From NCBI GenBank assembly GCA_964386635.1, contig CAYLRO010000007.1, forward strand, positions 28,708 to 92,707: 64,000 bases of DNA. Reading direction: 5' to 3'. The notes beneath the pieces are model-generated. The model saw nothing but the letters and a program-made list of their open reading frames with translations, made no database searches and was not told the origin of the DNA. Shown here piece by piece: positions 34,976 to 43,462 of this stretch (the stretch's first letter is position 1; every line of letters starts with the position of its first letter). Position numbers and translations under genes: made by a program. Source of the stretch: Sabulitectum sp964386635. Lineage in GTDB: Bacteria; Fermentibacterota; Fermentibacteria; Fermentibacterales; JCC-6.

Positions 34976-36276
34976 TGACTCCCGCGGAAACCGTCAAATG
35001 GCTTAACAGGCATGTTATAGGCCAGGACGCCGCAAAAAGAACAGTATCTATTGCCCTTAGAAACAGATACAGAAGAAGGCTTGTTGAAGAGCCCATGCGT
35101 TCCGAGATATATCCCAGCAATCTTATAATGATGGGGCCTACCGGTGTGGGCAAAACGGAAATAGCCAGAAGGATGGCAGCCCTTACAGGTGCTCCTTTTG
35201 TTAAGGTCGAGGCTACAAAGTATACCGAAACCGGATACGTTGGAAGGGATGTTGAAGGGATAATTAGAGACCTTGTCCGGTCTGCTGTAAACCTGGCAAC
35301 AAAGAAAGCCCGAACGGAAAAAAGCAAAGAAGCCCAGGCGCGAGTCAGAACACGGATTCTCACTGCCCTGTCAGTGTCCGGTCTGGATATGGGCACGCAG
35401 GAGCAGCTTGAGGATCTTCTGGATAGAGAATGTCTTGAGAATACCGAGATAGAGCTTTCAATATCTGAAAAACCTGTTGGAGTGGAAGTATTTCCCATGA
35501 TTCCCGGGCAGGGCTTTGACAATCAGCTAAATGAACAGATGAAGAAAATGCTTGACAAGGTTATCGGAAAAAGGCGGAGAAAGATTCGCATGACTGTTTC
35601 CTCAGCAAGGCGCAAACTGTTTGATGACGAGATGAACAGACTGCTTGACGGGGGAGATCACATCCAGGAAGGCCTCAGACTTGCTCAGGAAGAGGGCATT
35701 GTTTTTATAGACGAGATCGACAAGATCATAGGCTCAGAGGGTGGAAGCGGACCGGATGTTTCCAGAATGGGAGTTCAGAGAGATCTTCTTCCGCTTGTAG
35801 AGGGCAGTACAGTTGCAACCAAATACGGTACAGTCAGAACTGATCACATTCTCTTCATCGCAGCAGGTGCTTTCAACGGAAGCAGCCCTGCGGACCTGAT
35901 TCCGGAACTTCAGGGAAGATTTCCTCTCAGGGTATCCCTTGATCCTCTTTCTGAAGATGACCTTCTTAAAATCCTCACTGTTCCTGAGCACTGCATTCTT
36001 GATCAGTACCTGAATCTTCTTTCAGCAGACGAACTGACACTTACAGTTGATGAATCCGCGAAGAAGAAAATCGCATGCACTGCAAAATACCTGAATGATG
36101 AAAAAGAGGACATCGGTGCAAGAAGGCTTCGCTCGGTGCTTTCTCATCTTTTCGATGAATATCTTTTTGGAGCACCTGATCTTATCAGGGGTCGAGCAAG
36201 GCTTACCGGAAGAAAAGCAGAAGAGAAACTCAGCGCGCTGGTTGAAAGAACCAGCGAAGAGGGTTATATATTGTGA
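34957..36276 (+). CDS. hslU: HslU ATPase/unfoldase
   Basis: A 439-residue AAA+ unfoldase partner of HslV. Walker A is GPTGVGKTEIA, Walker B is GIVFIDEIDKI, and the C-terminal tail ends EEGYIL, as needed to insert into HslV. The middle I domain is present. Two starts are possible: ATG 34957, four nt behind GGAGG, or ATG 34975, which overlaps the hslV stop (TAATG). I keep the first because of the ribosome site. Confidence 0.95.
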   Translation: MSSAGVMTPAETVKWLNRHVIGQDAAKRTVSIALRNRYRRRLVEEPMRSEIYPSNLIMMGPTGVGKTEIARRMAALTGAPFVKVEATKYTETGYVGRDVEGIIRDLVRSAVNLATKKARTEKSKEAQARVRTRILTALSVSGLDMGTQEQLEDLLDRECLENTEIELSISEKPVGVEVFPMIPGQGFDNQLNEQMKKMLDKVIGKRRRKIRMTVSSARRKLFDDEMNRLLDGGDHIQEGLRLAQEEGIVFIDEIDKIIGSEGGSGPDVSRMGVQRDLLPLVEGSTVATKYGTVRTDHILFIAAGAFNGSSPADLIPELQGRFPLRVSLDPLSEDDLLKILTVPEHCILDQYLNLLSADELTLTVDESAKKKIACTAKYLNDEKEDIGARRLRSVLSHLFDEYLFGAPDLIRGRARLTGRKAEEKLSALVERTSEEGYIL

Positions 36277-36298
36277 ACGATAGCGGAGGGGGGATCAG

Positions 36299-36877
36299 AT
36301 GCACAGATCAGGCAACGAGATAGCCTACAAGATCGTTTACTATGGCCCGGGGCTTTCCGGAAAGACCACTAATCTCAGGGGAATCCGCGACCTTATTGCA
36401 CCGGAGAACAGAGGTCGTCTCGTGACTCTGTGTACAAGATGTGAAAGAACAGTTTTCTTTGATTTCCTTCCTGTAAATTTTGCCAGAATGGGTGATGCCA
36501 GACTGAAGCTTCATCTTTACTCTGTACCGGGGCAGGCTTATTACGCCCTTAGCAGAAGGGTCATTCTTGACGGCGTGGATGGTATTGTTTTTGTTGCAGA
36601 CAGTCAACAGGAAAGATCTGAAGCCAATCTCAACACAATGGACGATCTCGAGCACAACCTCAAAAGCTACGGCCTTGACATGTCCATGATCCCCATGGTT
36701 CTTCAGTTCAACAAGCGAGACCTGCCTGGTATTATGTCTGCTGAGACAATGAGCACTGAACTGAACAGATTCAACTGGCCAACTGTGGATTCTGTTGCCA
36801 TTGGAGGCAGCGGTCCTGCAGAAACCCTGAAGATCATCGCCGCCCAGATAGCCAGGCGCCATGCGCGCATCGGCTGA
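36299..36877 (+). CDS. MglA-type small Ras-like GTPase (second copy)
   Basis: A 192-residue paralogue of the GTPase at 26345. It shares P-loop GPGLSGKTTN, CERTVFFDFLPV, switch II LYSVPGQAYYALSRR, the segment VDGIVFVADSQ and NKRD. ATG 36299 is behind GGAGGGGGG. It follows hslU by 22 bp and overlaps the next membrane protein gene by 17 bp. Unlike the first copy it has no zinc-finger partner; a roadblock GAP is missing here too. Confidence 0.85.
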   Translation: MHRSGNEIAYKIVYYGPGLSGKTTNLRGIRDLIAPENRGRLVTLCTRCERTVFFDFLPVNFARMGDARLKLHLYSVPGQAYYALSRRVILDGVDGIVFVADSQQERSEANLNTMDDLEHNLKSYGLDMSMIPMVLQFNKRDLPGIMSAETMSTELNRFNWPTVDSVAIGGSGPAETLKIIAAQIARRHARIG

Positions 36878-38996
36878 AAGACTGAATAACAGAACAACAA
36901 TTGTCATCCTGCTCTTTCTCATGGCAGGAGGCTATTTATTCAGAACTGTTTTTGCAGAATCAGTAATGATCCCGCCTGCAAGGATGCAGGGAGAAACCAC
37001 ACAGGCATACCGATACACTTCAATGATCTCCTCCGGTGAAGGAGTTCCTGCTGTAGATTCTCTTGTGATGAGTCCCGGGGGAATGCGCACCGGCGAGAAC
37101 TCCATATTTGAAGAGTACATTGCCGGGGGCATTCACCGTATTACCGGTGGAGATCTGAAGAAGTTCCTTACTTTCTTCTGCCGGTTCTTTCCGCTTCTCC
37201 TTATGCCTGTAATCTGTTTCTGGATGTCCCGCAAGGGTTTTTCTCTTCTTGAATCGCTTTTCGGAGCTGTTCTTTATGCCGTTATTCTCCCGGCCCTTCT
37301 CAGAACAAGAGGAGAAAGCTTCTACAGGGAAACTGTTGCTCTTCCACTGCTGTTCTCCGCTCTTTCTTTAGCAGACCTTTCCAGTGACAGAAAGGGCAGG
37401 AATGCTCTTATGTTCTCAGTTGCAGGAGCTCTAATGCTTCTCTTCTCTCTTGCAGCCTGGAAAGTTACAGCGTTCATCTCTCTGGGACTGTTTCTGTGGC
37501 TCATCTTCACCGGTGCAGACAAAAGAACTGTTATTCCTTTTGCAGCAGCTCAGATCTCAGCCTCTCTTCTGTTTTCACACATGAGACATGATGGAGCGAT
37601 ATTTTCACCTTCAACTGTCATGGCTGTAGTCTCTCTGCTCTACGTTTTTTTCAGAAGCAGATGGGTGAAATGGGCAGGCCCTGCTGCTTCAGCAATTTCT
37701 GCGGTTTTGTTCTCTTCAGGTTCAACATCACATGTGGGTTCAGTGATAACTGCAAAATTCAGATTCTTTTTTTCACATCCTGAAAACCCGTTACTGCTCT
37801 CACCTGATGCCAGACTCTTCTGGGTAAGTGGTTACACAAGCCCATCTCCGGCACAGATCATCCTTCTATTCAGCCTGGCACTTATAGCTGCCCTCTTTGG
37901 TTTCAAAACCTTCAGGAAGAGAGCAGGGAACTCGCTTCTCTTCTGGTCTCTGCCTGTATTCCTGGCGGGGTATCTTCTCTTTGACAGGCTTCATGTTCTG
38001 CTTGCAGCTGCCGTTGTCCCTGTGATAATTGCCTCCCTGAGAGGGAAGAAGTACCTGATGCCGGCAGTTATTCTTCTGTTCGGTGCTCAATCCATGCTGG
38101 CTCCTGAACTGGCAGGCAGTCTTTCAGAAGCAGGGCTGGAACTAAGAAGCAGTGCCTCTCTCCTTGGAGACAGAGAGCTGGATGATCTTCTTGACTGGGC
38201 AGGGGAACAGCAGGGTACTGTCCTGTGCTACTGGCACCTGTCAGGTCTTCTGTCTGCATATTCCTCCACTCCTGTTGTAACACACACATTCTTCGAGAAT
38301 ACTGAAAACAGAAGAACGATCCAGGAGTATGCTGAACGAATTTACGGTTCTGAAGCGGAAATGGTGGCATTCATGGAAGAAAAGGAAGCCGTTTTTCTTA
38401 TCTATCAGGCAGACTTCATCTTTGATCTGTCATCACAGGGGCTTCTATACCTGGCAGGGCTCACTCAGGTGCCGGACGGCTCACTGGCAGTGCGACTGCA
38501 CTACTATCCGGAATCTCTTGAAAGGCTTGTTCCTGTCTGGCAGGGTCCGTCACTGAGAGTGTTCAAGCTGGATGGAACACCGGAATTTCTTGAAAGACAT
38601 GTTCTCTGGGAGAGAAGATACGGGAGTTTCATCAACACTGCTGAAACAGCGTTTTCAACAGTGGTTGCTCCGGTGGAAACAGGACTCTACTTTGCCAATG
38701 AAGGTATACTGAATTCAGATCCGGACAGACTGTCATCCGCGCTGCTTCTCTTTGCATCATCTCCAGAAGAAGTTCCAGCGGATGTTTCCGTTGAAATGCT
38801 CCAGAGAGTTATCACAGAGTATCTCTCCGGGAATTATGATATGGAGTATCTTGCGCTTGATTTTGAAACATATCTTGATGCATGGGGACCGGACCCTCAG
38901 GCAAGACTTGATCTTGTGCATCTGTTAAGAGCAGAGGGCATGAACAGCAGGGCAGAGTATCATATTCAGATACTGGAAGATATGGGAAGGCAGTAA
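36861..38996 (+). CDS. Polytopic membrane protein, possibly STT3/GT-C-like
   Basis: A 711-residue protein with one N-terminal helix, a long extracytoplasmic loop (about 35-95), about ten more helices to residue 420, and a soluble C-terminal domain. The segment LLRTRGESFYRETVALPLLF is placed like the R-x-x-G-x-x-D-x-E loop of STT3 oligosaccharyltransferases, which suggests a GT-C enzyme, but the match is weak. It overlaps the second MglA-type gene by 17 bp. The start could lie further in; no strong ribosome site is seen. Confidence 0.5.
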   Translation: MRASAERLNNRTTIVILLFLMAGGYLFRTVFAESVMIPPARMQGETTQAYRYTSMISSGEGVPAVDSLVMSPGGMRTGENSIFEEYIAGGIHRITGGDLKKFLTFFCRFFPLLLMPVICFWMSRKGFSLLESLFGAVLYAVILPALLRTRGESFYRETVALPLLFSALSLADLSSDRKGRNALMFSVAGALMLLFSLAAWKVTAFISLGLFLWLIFTGADKRTVIPFAAAQISASLLFSHMRHDGAIFSPSTVMAVVSLLYVFFRSRWVKWAGPAASAISAVLFSSGSTSHVGSVITAKFRFFFSHPENPLLLSPDARLFWVSGYTSPSPAQIILLFSLALIAALFGFKTFRKRAGNSLLFWSLPVFLAGYLLFDRLHVLLAAAVVPVIIASLRGKKYLMPAVILLFGAQSMLAPELAGSLSEAGLELRSSASLLGDRELDDLLDWAGEQQGTVLCYWHLSGLLSAYSSTPVVTHTFFENTENRRTIQEYAERIYGSEAEMVAFMEEKEAVFLIYQADFIFDLSSQGLLYLAGLTQVPDGSLAVRLHYYPESLERLVPVWQGPSLRVFKLDGTPEFLERHVLWERRYGSFINTAETAFSTVVAPVETGLYFANEGILNSDPDRLSSALLLFASSPEEVPADVSVEMLQRVITEYLSGNYDMEYLALDFETYLDAWGPDPQARLDLVHLLRAEGMNSRAEYHIQILEDMGRQ

Positions 38997-38998
38997 TA

Positions 38999-39796
38999 TT
39001 GAAATTCTGGAAGATGAGCGGAGCAGGCAACGATTTCATCATGGTTGATAACAGAAAAGGCCAGTTGGATACAGTTCTCACAACAGACAGGATAGCTTCA
39101 CTCTGTGGCAGAGGTCTATCAGTTGGAGCTGATGGCCTGATCGAACTGAGAGAGAGCCGGAAGGGCTCTTTCAGAATGAAGTACTACAATTCAGACGGTG
39201 GCGCTGCTGATATGTGCGGAAACGGAGCCAGGTGCATCTGCAGGTTTTCAGCGCTCCTTGGAGTAACAGAGGAGGGCCGGGAATTTTCCTTTGAGAGCGA
39301 TGCAGGCACTCACAGAGGGCTGGTAACAGGTAACAGTGAAGCCAGGATATGGATGACGAACCCTGAGCTCTATTTCACAGGGGATGTTCTGAGAGCAGGC
39401 GACAGGGAGTTCACTGTAGGATATGCAGATACCGGAGTGCCTCACGCACTTGTCTTTACAGAGAACATTGAGGATGGATCTTTTGAGAAGTATGCCCCTC
39501 TTCTTCGTTCGCATCCATCATTTTCCAGTGGCGCCAACGCAAGCTGGGTGAAAGTGGAGAGCGACGGTTCGCTTGTAATCCGCACCTTTGAACGAGGAGT
39601 TGAAGACGAGACCCTTGCCTGTGGAACAGGAGCAGTGGCAGCTGCTCTCATTGGTTCTGAAAGATTTGATTCTGTAAACATTCCTGTTAGAATACTGGTA
39701 AGAAGCGGACTATTTCTTACAGTAGGAAAAGACTCCGGCGGATGGTGGCTTCAGGGTGAAGCCAGAATTGTCTACAGAGGGGAGATGCTCCCCTGA
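38999..39796 (+). CDS. dapF: Diaminopimelate epimerase
   Basis: A 265-residue DapF that turns LL- into meso-diaminopimelate for peptidoglycan and lysine. Both catalytic cysteines are visible: DMCGNGARC near residue 70 and LACGTGAVAAAL near 205. FWKMSGAGNDFIMVDNR is the typical start. Initiation is at TTG 38999, two bases after the previous stop, with AAGG upstream. The gene implies DAP-type peptidoglycan. Confidence 0.95.
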   Translation: MKFWKMSGAGNDFIMVDNRKGQLDTVLTTDRIASLCGRGLSVGADGLIELRESRKGSFRMKYYNSDGGAADMCGNGARCICRFSALLGVTEEGREFSFESDAGTHRGLVTGNSEARIWMTNPELYFTGDVLRAGDREFTVGYADTGVPHALVFTENIEDGSFEKYAPLLRSHPSFSSGANASWVKVESDGSLVIRTFERGVEDETLACGTGAVAAALIGSERFDSVNIPVRILVRSGLFLTVGKDSGGWWLQGEARIVYRGEMLP

Positions 39797-39804
39797 TGTA
39801 CAGA

Positions 39805-39880
39805 GCGGGTATAACTCAGTTGGCAGAGTGTCAGCTTCCCAAGCTGAATGTCGCGGGTTCGACCCCCGTTACCCGCTCCA
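39805..39880 (+). tRNA. tRNA-Gly (anticodon CCC)
   Basis: A 76-nt cloverleaf with encoded CCA. Acceptor stem GCGGGTA pairs with TACCCGC, the discriminator base is T, the D stem is ACTC/GAGT, the anticodon loop TTCCCAA gives anticodon CCC, and the T arm has GCGGG-TTCGACC-CCCGT. It lies 8 bp after dapF and 16 bp before the next gene. It reads GGG glycine codons. Confidence 0.93.
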
Positions 39881-39896
39881 TATCATCAATATACAG

Positions 39897-40391
39897 ATGA
39901 CACATATATTTCTGTTATCTCTTCTGCTTCAGGTTTTATCCCCTGAAATCTCATGGCAGGTGCGCGCCGGCATTGCCCAGGGAGGATCAATTGTCTCGTT
40001 TGAAGACAATACTTCCGGTCTTGTGTATTTAACAGCTTCACTTGTGGCATCAGGCAATGTGAGTGAAGCCGAGAAATACTGGAATAATCCATTTGATCCT
40101 CCTGCAACCAGGTTTGATCTTCTATCTGCACTTGCCTGGAACGGCAGATATCAGATAGTGGCTGCCGGCAACACCCAGCAGGTGCCACCGGACATGGCCG
40201 GAAGAACAATTTCCGATAAATGTGCTTCAATCTGCGCCCTGGGATGGATGGAAGTAAGAGAAGACGGGTTGTTTCACGGAGAGGAACTGGTTACAAGAGG
40301 TGATATTGTTGTTCTTTCCAGATTCTTCGCAGACATTGATACCGGAGTTTCATTTCTCTTTCTTTCAGAACTGGACAGGCTGATACCATGA
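39897..40391 (+). CDS. Exported protein with SLH-like repeat
   Basis: A 164-residue protein with a short signal peptide (MTHIFLLSLLLQVLSPEISW). Residues about 110-155 (SICALGWMEVREDG, then ELVTRGDIVVLSRFF) follow the pattern of an S-layer homology domain: helix, Gly, short strand, then T-R-x-[DE] and a helix. Only one repeat is seen, where surface-anchored proteins usually have three. The ATG at 39897 lies just after the tRNA; an upstream open frame runs through the tRNA and is rejected. It overlaps the next gene by 4 bp. Confidence 0.6.
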   Translation: MTHIFLLSLLLQVLSPEISWQVRAGIAQGGSIVSFEDNTSGLVYLTASLVASGNVSEAEKYWNNPFDPPATRFDLLSALAWNGRYQIVAAGNTQQVPPDMAGRTISDKCASICALGWMEVREDGLFHGEELVTRGDIVVLSRFFADIDTGVSFLFLSELDRLIP

Positions 40392-41017
40392 GCTTTCAGG
40401 AAGAGAGAAAAAAACAGCTGGAACAGCTTGATTCGGCAATTGAGCTGGTAAGAAGATCCCAGACACAGATCCCTTTCAAGCCTGCTTTCGTGTCATGGAT
40501 AAGGATCATCCTGCTTCCACTCTGTATACTTTTCGGGTGGAAGGGCGACTTCACTGCCATGTTCTGGGTTGCTCTTATAGCATCTTCAAGCGATTATCTT
40601 GACGGCTGGCTTGCAAGAAGACTTAAGCAGACATCAACACCCGGGAAAACACTTGATATGCTGGCAGACAAACTGTTTCTTTCAGTAATGCTTGTGTTTC
40701 TAGCCCGTCTGGGTGCACTGGACCCTGTTCTTGCAATGATTCCCGCTCTGTATCACATTGTTGTTGTTCTCGGGCTTCTTGTTGTTTCCTGGAGTATAAA
40801 CATACCGGTAGTTGCCATTACCACAAGCGAAAGGCTTACAATAATACTGAGTTATCTTCTGGTTCTTACAGCAGCGGGCACCCTGGCTTATCCGGATAAA
40901 AGCATTTTCGGCAACATCACCTTTGTTGCTTCCATTCTGGCGCCTATTGCTTCCATCATGGGAACAGTGAGTTATTTCAGGCTCTCCAGAAGACTGATTC
41001 ACAGGTATATGGGATGA
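40388..41017 (+). CDS. CDP-alcohol phosphatidyltransferase
   Basis: A 209-residue integral membrane enzyme. The catalytic motif D-G-x2-A-R-x8-G-x3-D-x3-D is complete (YLDGWLARRLKQ, then TPGKTLDMLAD, near residues 77-100). A 30-residue cytoplasmic helix precedes the membrane helices. It transfers a phosphatidyl group from CDP-diacylglycerol to an alcohol; PgsA (glycerol phosphate acceptor) is the likeliest, but the acceptor cannot be read from sequence. Overlaps by 4 bp on both sides. Confidence 0.85.
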   Translation: MSFQEERKKQLEQLDSAIELVRRSQTQIPFKPAFVSWIRIILLPLCILFGWKGDFTAMFWVALIASSSDYLDGWLARRLKQTSTPGKTLDMLADKLFLSVMLVFLARLGALDPVLAMIPALYHIVVVLGLLVVSWSINIPVVAITTSERLTIILSYLLVLTAAGTLAYPDKSIFGNITFVASILAPIASIMGTVSYFRLSRRLIHRYMG

Positions 41018-41688
41018 TTATGAATGTAATGACCCTTCTGCTGATATTCTCCTCACCTCTGGAGCTTGAACTTGCCGGGAATCTTCCTGAAGCAGGTGCA
41101 GCCTGGCAGGCAGAGGGTAACATGGCAGGCCAGATCAGACTTTCAGGCCGGCTGATTGAGGAAGCAATCTATGCAGGTCACGGACAAAGGGCACTGGTTC
41201 TGATCAGAGAAATTGAAACCATCTGCCCGGATCCTGCTCTAAGCACTTTCTGGAAAGCCAGAATTGCATGGAGCGCAGGATTGGCTCTTGAGGCGGTTGA
41301 AGCCCTTGAAACACTGGAAACAGATGATCCCTGGCTCTATCACAGGGCAAGAGGACTTGCCGCACTGTACAGAGAGAACGGTGATGAGGCAGCAGATCAT
41401 CTTCTTATTGCTGTTGCCGCAGGCAGCACTTCAAGAAGAAAATTCTGGAGTGCACTTGACCTTTGCAGCGCATATTTGAACATTGGGCTGTATAGTGAGG
41501 CAATTACTCTTTCAGAGCTGCTGGTAAACAATTTTACCGGAGATGCCCTTGCCATTGTAATGTACGGGCTCTGTCTTCACGCTGACGGAAGATACGGAGA
41601 TTCATCACGGGTTCTTTCTCAACTTGAAGGCGCCGGCTACGCAGCTGAAACCATGGCTGCAGAGCTCATGGAAGGATTTGAACAGTGA
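41014..41688 (+). CDS. Exported TPR-like helical protein
   Basis: A 224-residue protein with a short hydrophobic start (MNVMTLLLIFSSPLELEL) and helical pairs spaced about 34 residues, such as FWKARIAWSAGLALEAVEAL and KFWSALDLCSAYLNIGLYSE, which look like tetratricopeptide repeats. It probably acts outside the cytoplasm as a scaffold. No partner can be named. Overlaps both neighbours. Confidence 0.6.
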   Translation: MIMNVMTLLLIFSSPLELELAGNLPEAGAAWQAEGNMAGQIRLSGRLIEEAIYAGHGQRALVLIREIETICPDPALSTFWKARIAWSAGLALEAVEALETLETDDPWLYHRARGLAALYRENGDEAADHLLIAVAAGSTSRRKFWSALDLCSAYLNIGLYSEAITLSELLVNNFTGDALAIVMYGLCLHADGRYGDSSRVLSQLEGAGYAAETMAAELMEGFEQ

Positions 41689-42575
41689 AGATTCTGAAGA
41701 AATTGTTCGGAGGAAGAAGGGAATCCCGTGTTCGTTCCAGCTGGAACGATTTCAGGTTCCCTGGAAATGTGTTAAAACCAGGCGCAGTTGGTGTTTTTGC
41801 TTCTCCAGGTGTATCAGGAATCTGGTCTGCTGTTTACCTGGCAAGAGCCCTGCAGGAATCCTATTCTGATATCCCGATTCACTTTATAGCACACATGGAC
41901 TATGCTCCGCTGGCAGGGTACCTTCCTTGGACACCTGAACTGCATACTTACGGTTCCGATCCGTCAAAACTGGAGCCTGAAACAGAACAGGGAGTACTTC
42001 TCTTTGCTTCTGAGCCAGGTGATGAACTTCTAAGAGCGGTGGAAAAGATTTCTCCCGGGGCATGTGTTTCTCTTGTAGAGCATCCATCGGTAAACATTCA
42101 GGTAAAGATCGAAACTGCACCTTTTCCGGTTTCCATTGGTTCGATGATGTCAGTTCTCGGGCTTTCATTTCCTGAAGGATGGTTACCTGAACCGCCAATG
42201 GTTCTTTCGGAGAAAGCATCAGCGATTCTATCACCTGTATCTCACAAAACACTGCCCTACATCCTTGCCACTGAGGATGCAGCCGATATTCTTGAAAAGA
42301 AACGGGCAGAAGTTCCACTGAAACTTGTTATCGTTGACGGCAAGAGCAGCAATATCCCACCTGAAACAGATCAGGCTCTTCTGGCAGCCATTGTTGCCGG
42401 AGCATCTGCTGTTGTTACAACAGACAGAGATCTGTGGATACACTCTGTGGCTCTTAAGATCCCGGTGATAGGTCTTGACCGCAGGGGCACTTTCACAGGC
42501 TGGGATAGTCAGGTATCAAGAGGAGAGAGCCAGTTCCTGGAGCAGTGGGCTTCCATGATAAGACGCGGATGGTAA
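41685..42575 (+). CDS. Divergent GT9-like (heptosyltransferase-like) protein
   Basis: A 296-residue protein placed directly before a typical GT9 enzyme. Its C-terminal half (DQALLAAIVAGASAVVTTDR, then HSVALKIPVIGL) lines up with the GT9 donor-site region, but the usual N-D-S-G-x-x-H-L is replaced by T-D-R-D-L-W-I-H. The N-terminus lacks the R-x-x-x-x-G-D motif. It may be an inactive or altered paralogue. GTG start at 41685 (GTGA), behind AAGGA. Confidence 0.55.
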   Translation: MKILKKLFGGRRESRVRSSWNDFRFPGNVLKPGAVGVFASPGVSGIWSAVYLARALQESYSDIPIHFIAHMDYAPLAGYLPWTPELHTYGSDPSKLEPETEQGVLLFASEPGDELLRAVEKISPGACVSLVEHPSVNIQVKIETAPFPVSIGSMMSVLGLSFPEGWLPEPPMVLSEKASAILSPVSHKTLPYILATEDAADILEKKRAEVPLKLVIVDGKSSNIPPETDQALLAAIVAGASAVVTTDRDLWIHSVALKIPVIGLDRRGTFTGWDSQVSRGESQFLEQWASMIRRGW

Positions 42576-43462
42576 TAAACCTGCTGGTTAGAACTCCCAA
42601 CTGGCTTGGTGATGCGGTTATGTCTTTCTCTGCAGTTAACGGCATACTGAAGAAGTACCCTGACACCGGACTGTGGGCACATTCCAGGGTTGCAGGTCTG
42701 TACCGGATTGTGTTTCCGCATACTGCAGTCCACTGTTTCCCGTCGCTTCCTGCAAACCATAATTATCAGCATCTGCTTCTGATGCCGGGTTCTTTCAGCT
42801 CTGCTCTTGCCGGTGTTAAAGCGGGTATCAGAAAAATAACAGGGACTCCAGGGGAGGCAAGATCTCCTCTTCTTACAACAATTCGGAGGATCCCTGCTGA
42901 CAGGTCCAGGCATCACAGTCTTCATTATGAAGCACTTGCAGAAACCATTGGTGCTTTTCCTGAACCTGTTTCTCCACCTGAATTGAATTCTTCAGGAAAA
43001 CCCCACGCAGCTGTTTTCGCAGGAGCCAGATACGGAGACGCAAAGGTCTGGAAGGGGTTCGGTAAACTAACCGGTTTACTGAATCACAGCTGTGTGTTTT
43101 ACGGTACCGTCAGTGAAACTGATTACCTGTCTGAGATTTCCGCAGGAACCGGGGCAGTTGTTTCCACAGGAAATACCATGGCTGAACTGTGTTCATCTCT
43201 TCTATCGGCCTCTGTTGCAGTCGGTAATGATTCCGGAGGAATTCATCTGGCAGCGTTTCTTGGCGTGCCTTCAGTTGCTCTTTTCGGTTCTACCTCTCCT
43301 GCATGGACAGCACCTTCAGGCACCAGTGTGAGAATTATCAGGGGAAGTGCTGAATGCAGCCCGTGTTTCAGTAGAACCTGCAGGCTGAAAACCCCGGAGT
43401 GTCTTGAGAGTATAAACCCGGAAGTTGTTGCAAACGCAGTCAGGGAGCTTGTAGATGGCTGA
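42569..43462 (+). CDS. GT9-family heptosyltransferase
   Basis: A 297-residue GT-B glycosyltransferase of family 9, as in WaaC/WaaF, which add ADP-heptose to the lipopolysaccharide core. The N-terminal RTPNWLGDAVMSFSAV motif and the donor-binding VGNDSGGIHLAAFLGVPSVA and LFGSTSP are intact. I start it at ATG 42569, which overlaps the previous stop, not 24 bp upstream. The gmhB gene at 52760 fits a heptose pathway. It overlaps polA by 8 bp. Confidence 0.82.
   Translation: MVINLLVRTPNWLGDAVMSFSAVNGILKKYPDTGLWAHSRVAGLYRIVFPHTAVHCFPSLPANHNYQHLLLMPGSFSSALAGVKAGIRKITGTPGEARSPLLTTIRRIPADRSRHHSLHYEALAETIGAFPEPVSPPELNSSGKPHAAVFAGARYGDAKVWKGFGKLTGLLNHSCVFYGTVSETDYLSEISAGTGAVVSTGNTMAELCSSLLSASVAVGNDSGGIHLAAFLGVPSVALFGSTSPAWTAPSGTSVRIIRGSAECSPCFSRTCRLKTPECLESINPEVVANAVRELVDG

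Noticed and set aside
39756..39896. N-terminal extension of the SLH-like protein through the tRNA gene
   Set aside because: The extension would translate tRNA-Gly; an ATG at 39897 followed by a normal signal peptide is a better start.
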